A stretch of 64,000 bases of DNA, taken from positions 31,102,776 through 31,166,775 of the forward strand of contig NC_087069.1 of the NCBI RefSeq assembly GCF_963678635.1. Direction: 5' to 3'. This stretch comes from Symsagittifera roscoffensis. Its lineage: Eukaryota > Xenacoelomorpha > Acoela > Convolutidae. Both the position numbers and the translations under genes were made by a program. Of this stretch, positions 24,401 through 36,019 are shown in pieces. Numbering within the stretch: the first letter of the stretch is position 1; each line of letters begins with the position of its first letter. The notes beneath the pieces are model-generated. The model was given only the letters and a program-made list of their open reading frames with translations. It did not search any database and was not told where the DNA came from.

Positions 24401-26012
24401 CTCTGAAAACTCCTGTCACGAGATCTATGTCATGTTATACATCTTGATAAATTAAGCTAGAAATCTCAGGGAAAAAGTTCTGTCACGAGATCTAAGTCAA
24501 GTTATAAATCTCGATAATTTAAGCTATAAAACTCTGAGATTTCCTGACACCAGATCTAAGTCGAGTTGAAATCTTCATAAAATTAAGCTAGAAACCTCTG
24601 AAAATTCCTCTCACGAGATTTAAATTAAGTTAGAAGTTTCGATAGTTTAAGCAATAAATTTCTGAGTTTTCCTGACACCAGATCTAAGTCGAGTTAAAAT
24701 CAACATAAAATTAAGCTAGGAATCTATGAAAATTCCTGTCGAGAGATCTAATTCAAGCCTCGGTGAGTTGAGCTAGAAGTCTCTGAAAATTCACGCCACG
24801 AGATCTAAATCAAGAAGATCTCTCGCTAAGTTAAGCTGAAAATCTCTTGATTTTTCTGTCACGAGATCTATGTAATGTTAGAAATCTTGATATATTAAGC
24901 AAGAAATCTCAGGGAAAAAATCTGTCACGCAATCTAAGTCAAGTTAGAAAACTAGATAATTTAAGCTTTTATTTCTGATAATTTCTGTCACCAGATGTAA
25001 GCCAATTTAGATATCTCATTGAGTTGAGACAGAAACTTCTGACAATTCCTGTCACGAAAGTCAAGGTAGAAATCTCGATAGTTAAGCAAGAAGTTTCTGA
25101 AATTTCCTGTCACGAGATCTAAGTCAAGTTAGAAGTCTCGTTGAGTTAAGCTAGAAATCTCTGAAAGTTCCTGTGACGAGATTTATGTCAGGTTAGATAT
25201 CTTGATAAATTAAGCTAAAATTCTCGGGAAAAAATCCTGTCACGAGATCTAAGTCAAGTTAGAAATCTCGATAAGTTAAGCTATGAAACTCTGAGATTTC
25301 CTTACACCAGATCCAAGTCGAGTTAAAATCCTCATAAAATTAAGCTAGAAATCTCCGAAAATTCCTCTCACGAGGTCTAAGTCAAGTTAGAAAACTCGAT
25401 AAGTTAAGCTTTTATTTCTGATAATTTCTGTCACCAGATGTAAGTCAAGTTAGAAGTCTCATTGAGTTAAGATAGAAACTTCTGACAATGCCTTCACGAA
25501 AGTCAAGGTAGAAATCTCGATAAGTTAAGCAAGAAGTTTCTGAAAATTTCTGTTGCGAGATCTAAGTCAACAAGATATCTCGCTAAGATACGCTAGTAAT
25601 CTCTGCAAGTTCCTGTCACGAGATCAATGTCATGTTAGATATCTTGATAAATTAAGCTACAAATTTCGGGAAAAAACTCCTGTCACGAGATCTATGTCAA
25701 ATTTGAAATCTCATTAATTTAAGCTAGAAGTCTCTGAGCTTTTCTGTCAATAGATCTAAGTCAAGTTAAAAATCGCAATAAGTTAAGCTAGAAATCTCTG
25801 AAAGTTTCTGACACGAGAGCTAAGTCAATTCGATGAGTTCGGCTAGTAATCTAAAATTTCTCGTCACCGGATCTATGCCAAGTTAGAAATCTTGATTAGA
25901 AATCTCAGAGAAAAAATTCGGTCAGGAGATCTAAGTCAAGTTAGAAATCTCGATAAGTTAAGCTATAAAACTCTGAGATTTCCTGACACCAGATCTAAGT
26001 CGAGTTAAAATC
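21402..26012 (+). repeat. HOR tandem pair, 2,389-bp unit (second copy incomplete)
   Basis: GAGAGATCTAACTC at 21,402, 21,877 and 22,352 pairs with 23,791 (there AACTATAGCC), 24,266 and 24,741, all exactly 2,389 bp apart. TTCACGCCACGAG at 22,401 pairs with 24,790. ATGCCTTCACGAAAGTC keeps the offset too. The match fades near 23,623 and 26,012. The copies are nearly identical over the parts compared. Two 475-bp sub-units open each copy. Confidence 0.87.
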
Positions 26013-26201
26013 CTCATAAAAATAAGCTAGAAATCTCCGATAATTCCTCTCACGAGGTCTAAAACAATTTAGAAAACTAGATAAGTTCAGCGTTTATTTC
26101 TGATTATTTCTTTCACTAGATGTAAGTCAAGTTAAAAATCTCATTGAGATAACATAGAAACTTCTGACAATGCCTGTCACGAAAGAGAAGGTAGAAATCT
26201 C
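26013..26201 (+). repeat. Satellite left of the transposon
   Basis: These are three plain or HindIII-type monomers with more point changes than their neighbours (CGTTTATTTCTGATTATTTC). They end in the CACGAAAGAGAAGGTAGAAATCTC monomer whose last eight bases are the transposon target site. Confidence 0.8.
26194..26201. repeat. Target-site duplication, left copy
   Basis: GAAATCTC directly precedes the first base of the inserted element and is repeated just after its last base. Removing the element and one copy restores an ordinary satellite run, GGTAGAAATCTCGATAAG, which supports an eight-base duplication at insertion. Confidence 0.88.
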
Positions 26202-26231
26202 GGCTCTTTTCCAGTTCCCCCCCCTTTCAAA
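26202..26231 (+). repeat. Left terminal inverted repeat of the MITE
   Basis: Thirty bases run from GGCTCTTTTCC through eight C residues to TTTCAAA. They pair with 26,389-26,416 apart from one C/T difference at position 11 and two extra C residues in the homopolymer. Confidence 0.88.
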
Positions 26232-26286
26232 TTCAATACTGAAAAGTCTATTTAACGTTGTCATAATGCATGAAATTTGGCGTGGT

Positions 26287-26318
26287 GAACAAATCAACAA
26301 TTCTGAACAGATTTGTTC
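26287..26318. repeat. Internal palindrome of the MITE
   Basis: GAACAAATC (26,287-26,295) and GATTTGTTC (26,310-26,318) are perfect inverted copies with a 14-base spacer. Internal palindromes are common in MITEs. A structural role is inference. Confidence 0.75.
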
Positions 26319-26388
26319 TTCATACTTTACAGCGTAACATCACGCATTTAGCCATCATAACACGTAAAACAAACATAAAACTCGGTAT

Positions 26389-26416
26389 TTTGAAAGGGGG
26401 GAACTAGAAAAGAGCC
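26389..26416 (-). repeat. Right terminal inverted repeat of the MITE
   Basis: TTTGAAA, six G residues, then AACTAGAAAAGAGCC. Its reverse complement matches the left terminus at nearly every base. Confidence 0.88.
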
Positions 26417-26424
26417 GAAATCTC
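26417..26424. repeat. Target-site duplication, right copy
   Basis: GAAATCTC follows the element directly and reads on into GATAAGTTGAGC, the normal continuation of a satellite monomer. Confidence 0.88.
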
Positions 26425-26460
26425 GATAAGTTGAGCAAGAAGTTTCTGAAAATTCCTGTC

Positions 26461-27084
26461 ACGAGATCTAAGTCAACAAGATATCTCGCTAAGATACGTT
26501 AGTAAACTCTGCAAGTTCCTGTCACGAAATCTATGTCATGTTAGGTATCTTGATAAATCAAGCTACAAATTTCGGGAAAAACTCCTGTCACAAGATCTAT
26601 ATCAAGTTTGAAATCTCAATAATTTAAGCTAGTAGTCTCTGAGTTTTTCTGTCAATAGATCTAAGTCAAGTTAAAATTCGCAATAAGTTAAGCTAGAAAT
26701 CTCTGAAAGTTTCTGTCACGAGATCTAAATCAATTCGATGAGTTCGGCTAGCAATCTCTAAAATTTCTTGTCACGAGATCTAAGTCAACAAGATATCTCG
26801 CTAAGATACGTTAGTAAACTCTGCAAGTTCCTGTCACGAAATCTATGTCATGTTAGGTATCTTGATAAATCAAGCTACAAATTTCGGGAAAAACTCCTGT
26901 CACAAGATCTATATCAAGTTTGAAATCTCAATAATTTAAGCTAGTAGTCTCTGAGTTTTTCTGTCAATAGATCTAAGTCAAGTTAAAATTCGCAATAAGT
27001 TAAGCTAGAAATCTCTGAAAGTTTCTGTCACGAGATCTAAATCAATTCGATGAGTTCGGCTAGCAATCTCTAAAATTTCTTGTC
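26461..27084 (+). repeat. HOR tandem pair, 312-bp unit
   Basis: Copy one is 26,461-26,772 and copy two 26,773-27,084, both opening ACGAGATCTAAGTCAACAAG. The copies look identical until CACGAGATC versus CACCGGATC at the right edge. 312 equals four 64-bp monomers plus one 56-bp short monomer (AATTCGATGAGTTCGG). It begins 37 bp after the MITE target site, yet the MITE was not copied. Confidence 0.88.
26716..26771 (+). repeat. Representative 56-bp short monomer
   Basis: In this type AATTCGATGAGTTCGGCTAG stands where the full unit has GTTAGAAATCTCGATAAG: eight bases, AGAAATCT, are missing and the spacing between flanking CTGTCACGAG words is 56. It is a fixed subfamily seen dozens of times across the array, often beside CAATAGATCT monomers. 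Confidence 0.75.
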
Positions 27085-29164
27085 ACCGGATCTATGTCAA
27101 GTTAGAAATCTTGATAAATTAAGCAAGGAAATCTCAGAGAAATAATTCGGTCACGAGATCTAAGTCAAGTTAGAAATCTCGTTAAGTTAAGCTATAAAAC
27201 TCTGAGATTTCCTGACACCAGATCTAAGTCGAGTTAAAATCCTCATTAACTTAAGCTAGAAATCTCCGAAAATTGCTCTCACGAGGTCTAAGTCAAGTTA
27301 GAAAACTCGATAAGTTGAGCTTTTATTTCTGATAATTTCTGTCACCAGATGTAATTCAAGTTAGAAATCTCATTGAGTTAAGATAGAAACTTCTGACAAT
27401 GCCTGTCAGGAAAATCAGGGTAGAAAATTCAATAAGTTAAGCACGAAGTTTCTGAAAATTCCTGTCACGAAATCTAATTCAAGCTAGAAGTCTCGTTGAG
27501 TTAAGCTAGAAATCTCTGAAAATTCCTGTCACGATATCTAAGTCAAGAAGATATCTCGCCAAGATACGCTAGTAATCTGTGAAAATTCAAGTCACCAGAT
27601 GTAGGTCAAGAAGATTTCTTGCTAAGTTAAGCTGAAAATCTCTGAAAGTTTCTGTCACGAGATCTATGTCATTTTAGATATCTTGATAAGTAAAGCTAGA
27701 AATCTCGGGAAAAAACCCTGTCAGGAGATCTATGTCAAGTTTGAATTCTCATTAATTTAAGCAAGAAATCTCTGAAAGTTTCTTTCACGAGATCTAAATC
27801 AAGTTAGAAATCTCGATAAGTTAAGCTAGAAATCTCTGAGAATTCCTGTCATCGGATCTCTGTCATGTTAGAAAACTTGTTAAATCAAGCTAAAAAACCC
27901 AGGGAAAAAATTGTGTCAAGAGATCTAAGTCAATTTAGAGATCTCGATAATTTAGGCTATAAAACGCTGAGATTTACTGACACCACATCTAAGTCAAGTT
28001 AAAATCCTCATAAAATTAAGCTAGAGATCTTTCAAAATTCTTCTCACGAGGTCTAAGTCAAGTTAGAAAATTCGATAAGTTAAGCTTTTATTTCTGATAA
28101 TTTCTATCACCAGATGTAGGTCAAGTTAGAAATCTCACTGAGTGAAGATAGAAACATCTGACAATGACTGTCACGAAAATCAAGGTAGAAATCTCGATAA
28201 GTTAAGCAAGAGGTTTCTGAAAATTCTTGTCACGAGATCTAAGTCGAGAAGAGATCTCTCTAAGTTACGCTAGTAATATCTGAAAATTCCTGTCACGAAA
28301 TCTATGTCAGATTAGAAATCATGAAAATTTAAGCTAGAAATCTCGGGAAAAAGTTCTGTCACGAGATCTAGGTCAAGTTAGAATTTCGATAATTTAAGCT
28401 AGAAATCTCTGAAAATTCGTGTCACGAGATCTAAGTCAAGAAGAGATCTCGCTAAGTTACGCTAGTAATCTCTGAAAATTCCTGTCACGAAATCTATGTC
28501 AGGTTAGATATCTTGATAAGTTAAGCTAAACATCTCGGGAAAAAATCCTGTCACGAGATCTATGTCAAGTTTGAAATCTCAAAAATTTAAACTAGAAATC
28601 TCTGAGTTTTTCTGTCAATAGATCTAAGTCAAGCTAAAATTCTCATTAAGTTAAGCTAAAAATCTCTGAAAGTTTCTGTCACGAGATCTAAATCAAGTTC
28701 GTTGAGTTCGGCTAGCAATCTCTGAATCTTCCTGTCTAGTGATCTAATTCAAACTAGAAATCTCGATAAGTTAAGCTAGAAATCTTTGAGAGTTCTTGTC
28801 ACCGAATCTAAGTCAAGTTAGGAATCTCGATAAATTAAGCTAGAAGTCCCTGTTATTTTCTGTCACCAGTTGTATGTCACCTAAGATTTCTCATTGAGTT
28901 AGGATACAAATCTCTGACAATGCCTGTCACGAAAGTCAAGGTAGAATTCTTGATAAGTTAAGCTAAAAACCTCGGAAAAATTCCTGTCACGAGATCTATG
29001 TCAAGTTTGAAATCTCAAAATTTTAAACTAGAATTCTCTGAGTTTTTCTGTCAAAAGATCTAAGTCAAGTTAAAATTCTCATTAAAATAAGCTAGAAATC
29101 TCTGAAAATTTCTGTCACGAGATCTAAATCAAGTTCGATGAGTTCGGCTAGCGATCTCTGATAT
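27085..29164 (+). repeat. Satellite, mixed monomers without a clear HOR
   Basis: Plain, 56-bp and HindIII-type monomers follow in an order that partly resembles 54.2-55.5 kb (both contain GCCAAGATACGCTAGTAATCTG and AAGAAGATTTCTTGC or its C variant). A 5-kb-scale copy is therefore plausible but not demonstrated. I saw no tandem HOR, gene or unique sequence here. Confidence 0.6.
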
Positions 29165-30949
29165 TTCCTGTCACGAGATCTAATTCAAGTTAAAAATCTC
29201 GATAAGTTAAGCTAGAAATCTCTGAAAGTTTGTGTCATGAGATCTAAATCAAGTTCGATGAGTTCGGCTAGCAATCTCTGAAATTTCCTGTCACAAGTAC
29301 TAATTAAAGTTAGAAATTTGGATAAGTTAAGCTAGAAATCTCTGAGAATTCCTGTCACCGGAACTATGTCAATTTAGAAATCTTGATAAATAAGGCTAGG
29401 AATCTAAGGGAAAAACTTCTGTCACCATATCTAAGTAAAGCTAGAAATCTCGATAATTTAAGCTATAAAACTCTGAGATTTCCTGACACCAGATCTAAGT
29501 CCAGTTAAAGTTTTCATAAAATTACGCTAGAAATCTCCGAAAATTCGTCTCACGCGATCTAAGTCAAGTTAGAAAACTCGATAAGTTAAGCTTTTGTTTC
29601 TGATAATTTCTGTCACCAGACGTAAACCAAGTTAGAAATCTCATTGAGTTAAGATAGAAACTTCTGACAATGCCTGTCACGAAAGTCAGGGTAGAAATCT
29701 CGATAAGTTAAGCAAGAAGTTTCCGAAAAAACCTGTCACGAGATCTAAGTTACGTTAGAAGTCTCGTTGAGTTAAGCTAGAATTCTCTGAAAATTCCTGT
29801 CACGAGATCTAAGTCAAGAAGATATCTCGCTAAGATACGCTAGTAATCTCTGAGAGATCCTGTCACGAGATCAATGTCATGTTAGATATCTTGATAAATT
29901 AAGCTGAAAATCTCAGGAAAAATCCTGTCATGAGATCTATGTCAAGTTTGAATTCTCAATAATTCAAGCTAGAAATCTCTGAGAAATTCTGTCAATAGAT
30001 CTAAGTCAAGTTAAAATTTTCATTGAGTTAAGGTAGGAATCTCTGAAAGTTTCAGTCACAAGATCTAAATCAAGTTCGATGAGTTCGGATAGCAACCTCT
30101 GAATTTTTCTGTCACGAGATTTAATTTAATTTAGAAATCTCGATAAGTTAAGCTAGAAATCTCTGAAAGTTTCTGTCACGAGATCTAAATCAAGTTCGAT
30201 GAGTTCAGCTAGCAATCTCTGAAATTTCCTGTCACAAGATCTAATTAAAGTTAGAAATCTGGATAAGTTAAGCTAGAAATCTCTGAGAATTCCTGTCACC
30301 GGAACTATGTCAATTTAGAAATCTTGATAAATTAGGCTAGAAATCTAAGGGAAAAACTTCTGTCACCAGAACTAAGTAAAGCTAGAAATCTCGATAATTT
30401 AAGCTATAGCACTCTGAGATTTCCTGACACTAGATCTAAGTCCAGTTAAAGTTTTCATAAAATTAAGCTAGAAATCTCCGAAAATTCGTCTCACGCGATC
30501 TAAGTCAAGTTAGAAAACTCGATAAGTTAAGCTTTTGTTTCTGATAATTTCTGTCACCAGACCTAAACCAAGTTAGAAATCTCATTGAGATAAGATAGAA
30601 ACTTCTGACAATGCCTGTCACGAAAGTCAGGGTAGAACTCTCGATAAGTTAAGCAAGAAGTTTCCGAAAACTCCTGTCACGAGATCTAAGTTAAGTTAGA
30701 AGTCTCGTTGAGTTAAGCTAGAATTCTCTGAAAATTCCTGTCACGAGATCTAAGTCAAGAAGATATCTCGCTAAGATACGCTAGTAATCTCTGAGAGATC
30801 CTGTCACGAGATCTATGTCATGTTATATATCTTGATAAATTAAGCTGAAAAACTCGGGAAAAATCCTGTCATGAGATCTATGTCAAGTTTGAATTCTCAA
30901 TAATTCAAGCTAGAAATCTCTGAGAATTTCTGTCAATAGATCTAAGTCA
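29165..30949 (+). repeat. HOR pair, 941-bp offset
   Basis: GGAACTATGTCAATTTAG occurs at 29,360 and 30,301. CTGAGAGATCCTGTCACG occurs at 29,850 and 30,791. Both offsets are 941 bp. The match covers about 29,165-30,008 and 30,106-30,949. By eye a few percent of positions differ, for example CCAGACGTAAACC versus CCAGACCTAAACC. Confidence 0.83.
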
Positions 30950-30960
30950 AGTTCGATGAG

Positions 30961-31575
30961 TTCGGATAGCAACCTCTGAATTTTTCTGTCACGAGATCTA
31001 ATTCAATTTAGAAATCTCGATAAGTTAAGCTAGAAATCTCTGAGAATTCCTATCACCGGATCTATGTCATGTTAGATATCTTGATAAGTAAAGCTAGAAA
31101 CCTCGGGAAAAAATTCTGTCAATAGATCTAAGTCAAGTTAAAATTTTCATTAAGTTAAGGTAGAAATCTCTGAAAGTTTCTGTCACGAGATCTAAATCAA
31201 GTTTGATGAGTTCGGATAGCAACCTCTGAATTTTTCTGTCACGAGATCTAATTCAATTTAGAAATCTCGATAAGTTAAGCTAGAAATCTCTGAGAATTCC
31301 TATCACCGGATCTATGTCATGTTAGATATCTTGATAAGTAAAGCTAGAAACCTCGGGAAAAAATTCTGTCAATAGATCTAAGTCAAGTTAAAATTTTCAT
31401 TAAGTTAAGGTAGAAATCTCTGAAAGTTTCTGTCACGAGATCTAAATCAAGTTCGTTGAGTTCGGATAGCAACCTCTGAATTTTTCTGTCACGAGATCTA
31501 ATTCAATTTAGAAATCTCGATAAGTTAAGCTAGAAATCTCTGAGAATTCCTATCACCGGATCTATGTCATGTTAG
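30961..31575 (+). repeat. HOR tandem array, 250-bp unit, two and a half copies
   Basis: TTCGGATAGCAACCTCTG occurs at 30,961, 31,211 and 31,461, exactly 250 bp apart. The words TATCACCGGATCTATGTC and AACCTCGGGAAAAAATTC repeat in register. The only differences noticed are around the start (TTTGATGAG, TTCGTTGAG). The third copy is truncated near 31,575. Confidence 0.9.
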
Positions 31576-34019
31576 AAATCTTGATAAAGTAAGCCAGAAC
31601 TCTCAGGGAAAAAATTCTGTCATGAGATCTAAGTCAAGTTAGAAATCTCGATAATTTAGGCTATAAAACTCTGAGACTTTCTGACACCAGATCTAAGTCG
31701 AGTTAAAATCCTCATAAAATTAAGCTAGAAATCTCTGAAAATTCCTCCCACGAGGTTTAAGTCAAGTTAGAAAACTCGATAAGTGAAGTTTTTATTTCTG
31801 AAAATTTCTGACACCAGATGTAAGTCAAGTTAGAAATCTCATTGAGATAAGATCGAAACTTCCGACAATGCCTGTCATGAAAGTCAAGGTAGAAGTCTCG
31901 ATAAGTTAAGCAAGAAGTTTCTGAAAATTCCTGTCACGAGATCTAAGTTAAGTTAGAAGTCTCGGTGAGTTAAGCTAGAAATCTCTGAACATTCCTGTCA
32001 CGAGATCTAAGTCAAGAAGATATCTCGCTAAGATGCGCTAGTAATCTCTGAGAGTTCCTGTCACGAGATCTATGTCATGTTAGATATCTTGATAAAATAA
32101 GCTGAAAATCTCGGGAAAAACCCCGTCACGAGATCTATGTCAAGTTTGAATTCTCAATAATTTAAGCTAGAAATCTCTGAGAATTTCTGTCAATAGATCT
32201 AAGTCAAGTTAAAAATCCCATTAAGTTAAGCTAGAAATCTCTGAAAGTTTCTGTCACGAGATCTAAATCAAGCTCGATGAGTTCGGCTAGCAATCTCTGA
32301 ATTTTCTTGTCACGAGATCTAATTTAATTTAGAAAGCTCGATAAGTTAAGCTAGAAATCTCAGGGAAAAAATTCTGTCATGAGATCTGAAACTCAATAAG
32401 TTAAGCTTTTATTGCTGGAAATTTCTGACACCAGATGTAAGTCAAGTTAGAAATCTCATTGAGATCAGATAGAAACTTCCGACAATGCCTGTCACGAAAG
32501 TCAAGGTAGAAATCTCGATAAGTTAAGCAAGAAGTTTCTGAAAATTCCTGTCACGACATCTAAGTCAACAAGATATCTCGCTAAGATACGCTATAAATCT
32601 CTGCAAGTTCCTGTCACGAGATCTATGTCATGTTAGATATCTTGGTAAGTTAAGCTAGAAATCTCGGGACAAAATCCTGTCACGAGATTTATGTAAAGTT
32701 AGAAATTTCAATAATTTAAGCTAGAAATCTCTGAGTTTTCCTGTCAATAGATCTAAGCCAAGTTAAAATTCTCATTAAGTTAAGCTAGAATTCTCTGAAA
32801 GTTTCTGTCACGAGATCTAAGTCAAGTTAGAGGAATCGATGAGTTAAGCCAGAAATCTCTGAAAATTCACTTCACGAGATCTAAGTCAAGAAGATCTCTC
32901 GCTAATTTAAGCTGGAAACCTCTGAAATTTTTGTCACGAGATCCATGTCATGTTAGAAATCTTGATAAATTAAGCTAAAAATCTCGGGGAGAAAATTCAA
33001 GTCACGAGATAGAAGTCAAGAAAATCTCTCGCTAAGTTAAGCTGGAAATCTCTAAAAATTTTTGTCACGTGATCTGTGTCATGTTAGAAACCTTGATAAA
33101 TTAAGCTAGAAATCTCAGGAAAAAAATTCAGTCATGAGATCTAAGTCCAGTTAGAGGTCTCGTTGAGTTAAGCTAGAAATCTCTAAAAATTCCTGTCACG
33201 AGATCTATGTCATGTTAGATATCTTGATAAGTTAAGCTTTTATTTCTGATAATTTCATGTCACGAGATCTAAGTCAAGAAGATATCTCGCTAAGTTACGC
33301 TAGTAATCTCTGAAAACTCTTGTCACGAGATCTATGTCATGTTAGATATCTCGATAAGTTAAGCTTTTATTTCTGATAATTTCTGTCACTAGATGTAAGT
33401 CAAGTTAGAAATCCTGTTGAATTAAGGTAGAAACTGCTGACAATGCCTGTCACGAAGAACAAGGTAGAAATCTCGATAAGTTTAGCAAGAAGTTTCTGAA
33501 AATTCCTGTCACGAGATCTAAGTCAAGTTAGAAGTCTCGTTGAGTTAAGCTAGAAAGCTCTAAAAATTCCTGTCACGAGATCTATGTCATGTTAGATATC
33601 TTGATAAGTTAAGCTAGAAATCTAGGGAAAAAATCCTGTCACGAGATTTATGTAAAGTTAGAAATCTCAATAATTTAAGCTAGAAATCTCTGAGTTTTCC
33701 TGTCAATAGATCTAAGCCAATTAAAATTCTCATTAAGTTAAGCTGGAAATCTCTGAAAGTTTCTGTCACGAGATCTAAGTCATGTTAGAGGTCTCGATGA
33801 GTTAAGCTAGAAATCTCTGAAAGTTCAAGTCACGAGATCTAAGTCAAGAAGATCTCTCGCTAAGTTAAGCTCGAAATCTCTGAAAGTTTCTGTCACGCTA
33901 TCTAAGTCAAGTTAGAAATCTCGATAATTTAAGCAATAAAACTCTTAGATTTCCTGACACCAGGTCTAAGTCAAATTAAAATCCTCATAAAATTAAGCTA
34001 GAAAATCTATGAAAAATCC
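31576..34019 (+). repeat. Satellite with a 959-bp offset repeat
   Basis: CACGAGATTTATGTAAAGTT occurs at 32,681 and 33,640 (959 bp). The neighbouring words CTGAGTTTTCCTGTCAATAG and GATCTAAGCCAA also repeat at that spacing. The rest is mixed monomers. A contracted region near 32,386-32,402 (GAGATCTGAAACTCAATAAG) marks a deletion inside a monomer. No gene is visible. Confidence 0.7.
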
Positions 34020-36019
34020 TGTCGAGAGATCTAAATCAAGTCTCGATGAGTTAAGCTAGAGTTCAATAGAAGTCTCTATGAGTTAAGCTAGAAATCTCTG
34101 AAAATTCACGTCACGAGATTTAAGTCAAGAAGATCTCTCGCTAAGTTAAGCTGGAAGTCTCTGAAAATTTTTGTCACGAGATCTATGTCATGATAGATAT
34201 CTTGATTAAATAAGCTAGAAAATTCAGGGAAAAAAATTTTGTCAGGAGATCTAAGTCTAGTCAGAAATATCGATAGTTCAAGCTATTAATCATTGAGGTT
34301 TCCTGACACCAGATCTATGTCGAGTTAAAATTTTCATAAATTTAAGCAAGAAATCTCTGAAAAGTCCTCTCACGCGATCTAAGTCAAGTTAGAAAACTCG
34401 ATTAATTAAGCTTTTATTTCTAATAATTTCTGTCACCAGATGTATGTCAAGTTAGAAATCTCATTGAGTTAAGATAAAAACTTCTAAAAACTCCTGTCAT
34501 GAGACCTATCTCATGTTAGATATCTTGATAAGTTAAGCTTGAAATCTCTGGAAAAATCCTGTCACGAGATCTAAGTCAAGTTAGAAATCTCATTGAGTTA
34601 AGCCATAACTCTCTGAAATTTACTGTCACGAGATATAAGTCAAGTTAGAAATCTCATTGAGTTAAGCTAGATTTCTCTGAGAATTCTTGTCACGAGATCT
34701 AAGTCATGTTCGAAGTCTCTTTGAGTTAGGTTAGCAATATCTTAAAATTCCTGTCACGAGATCTATGCCATGTTAGATATCTTGATAAGTTAAGCTAAAA
34801 GTTTCGGGAAAAAATCCTGTAATGAGATCTATGTCAAGTTTGAAATCTCAATGAACTAAACTAGAAATATCTGAGTTTTTCTGTCAATAGATCTAAGTCA
34901 AGTTAAATTTCTCATTAAGTTAGGCAAGAACCATCTGAAAATTCCTGCCGCGAGATCTATGTCAAGAAGATCTCTCGCTAAGTTAAGCTGGAAGTCTCTG
35001 AAAAATTAGTTCACGAGATCTCTGTCATGTTAAAATCCTTGATAAATTAAGTTAAAATTTCGGGAAAAAAATCCCGCAAAAATCGTAGAAATCTCGATAA
35101 GTTAAGCTGAAATTCTCTGAGATTTCCTGTCACCGGATCTAGGTCATGTTAGAAATCTTGATAATTTAAGCTAGAAATCTCGGGAAAAATTTCTGTCACG
35201 AGATCTATGTCAAGTTTGAAAACTCAATAATTTAAGCTAGACATCTCTTAGTTTTTCTGTCAAAAGATCTAAGTCAAGTTAAGTTTCTCATTAAGTTAAA
35301 ATAGCAATCTCTGAAATTTCTTGTCACGAGATCTAATTCAAATTAGAAATCTCGATAAGTTAAGCTGAAAATCTCTGAGAATTCCTGTCACCGGATCTAG
35401 GTCATGTTAGAAATCTTGATAATTTAAGCTAGAAATCTAGGGAAAAAGTTTTGTCACGAGATCTATGTCAAGTTTGAAATCTCAATAATTTAAGCTAGAA
35501 ATCTCTGAGTTTTCTGTCAATAGATATAAGTCAAGTTAAATTTCTCATTTAGATAGGCAAGAAATATCTGAAAATTCCTGCCACGAGATCTATGTCAAGA
35601 AGATCTCTCGCTAAGTTAAGCTGGAATTCTCTGAAAAATTCGGTCACGAGATCTCTGTCATGTTACAAACCTTGATAATTTAAGCTAAAAATCTCGGGAA
35701 AAAATCCCGTCACGACATCTATGTCAAGTTTGAAATCTCAATCATTTAAGCTAGCAATCTCTGAAATTTCCTGTCACGAGATCTAATTCAAATTAGAAAT
35801 ATCGATAAGTTAAGCTGAAAATCTCTGAGAATTCCTGTCACCGGATCTATGTCATGATAGAAATCTTGAAAATATCAGCTAGAAATCTCGGGAAAAAGTT
35901 CTGTCACGAAATCTAGGTCAAGTTGGAAATTTAGATAATTTAACCTATAAAACCCTGAGATTTCCTGACACCAGATCTGAATCGAGTTAAAATCCTCATA
36001 AAAATCAGCTAGAAATCTC
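34020..36019 (+). repeat. Satellite block with dispersed copies at 38.8 and 42.6 kb
   Basis: From about 34,020 to 34,907 the sequence matches 38,845-39,732 at an offset of 4,825 (GAGAGATCTAAATCAAGTC at 34,024 and 38,849). From about 34,300 to 35,550 it also matches 42,613-43,860 at an offset of 8,313. The defective monomer with ATCCCGCAAAAATCG lies at 35,071. No gene is visible. Confidence 0.78.

Larger units (their letters stand above)
7960..26201 (+). repeat. Satellite array, middle segment
   Basis: The same monomer family continues in the same orientation after the unique insertion, resuming at AAAGTTTCTGTCA. It holds many 56-bp short monomers (AAGTTCGATGAGTTCGGCTAG), CAATAGATCT-type monomers and 89-bp extended monomers. 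No coding or RNA gene is seen. It runs up to the GAAATCTC target site at 26,194-26,201, where a transposon is inserted. Confidence 0.97.
26202..26416. mobile_element. MITE-like non-autonomous DNA transposon, 215 bp
   Basis: The element begins GGCTCTTTTCCAGTTCC and ends with the inverted version, GGAACTAGAAAAGAGCC. The terminal inverted repeats are about 28-30 bp, with one C/T mismatch and a poly-C run of eight on the left against six on the right. An eight-base direct repeat, GAAATCTC, flanks it. There is no open frame of useful length, so it would depend on a transposase encoded elsewhere. An eight-base duplication is typical of hAT, Merlin and P-type elements. The termini start with GG rather than the CA usual in hAT, so Merlin-like is possible, but I cannot assign a superfamily from sequence alone. 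It is the only copy in the window. Confidence 0.88.

Noticed and set aside
26202-26416. Firm assignment of the MITE to hAT
   Set aside because: The 8-bp target duplication fits hAT, but the termini begin GGCT rather than CA. A superfamily call needs a related transposase-bearing copy.
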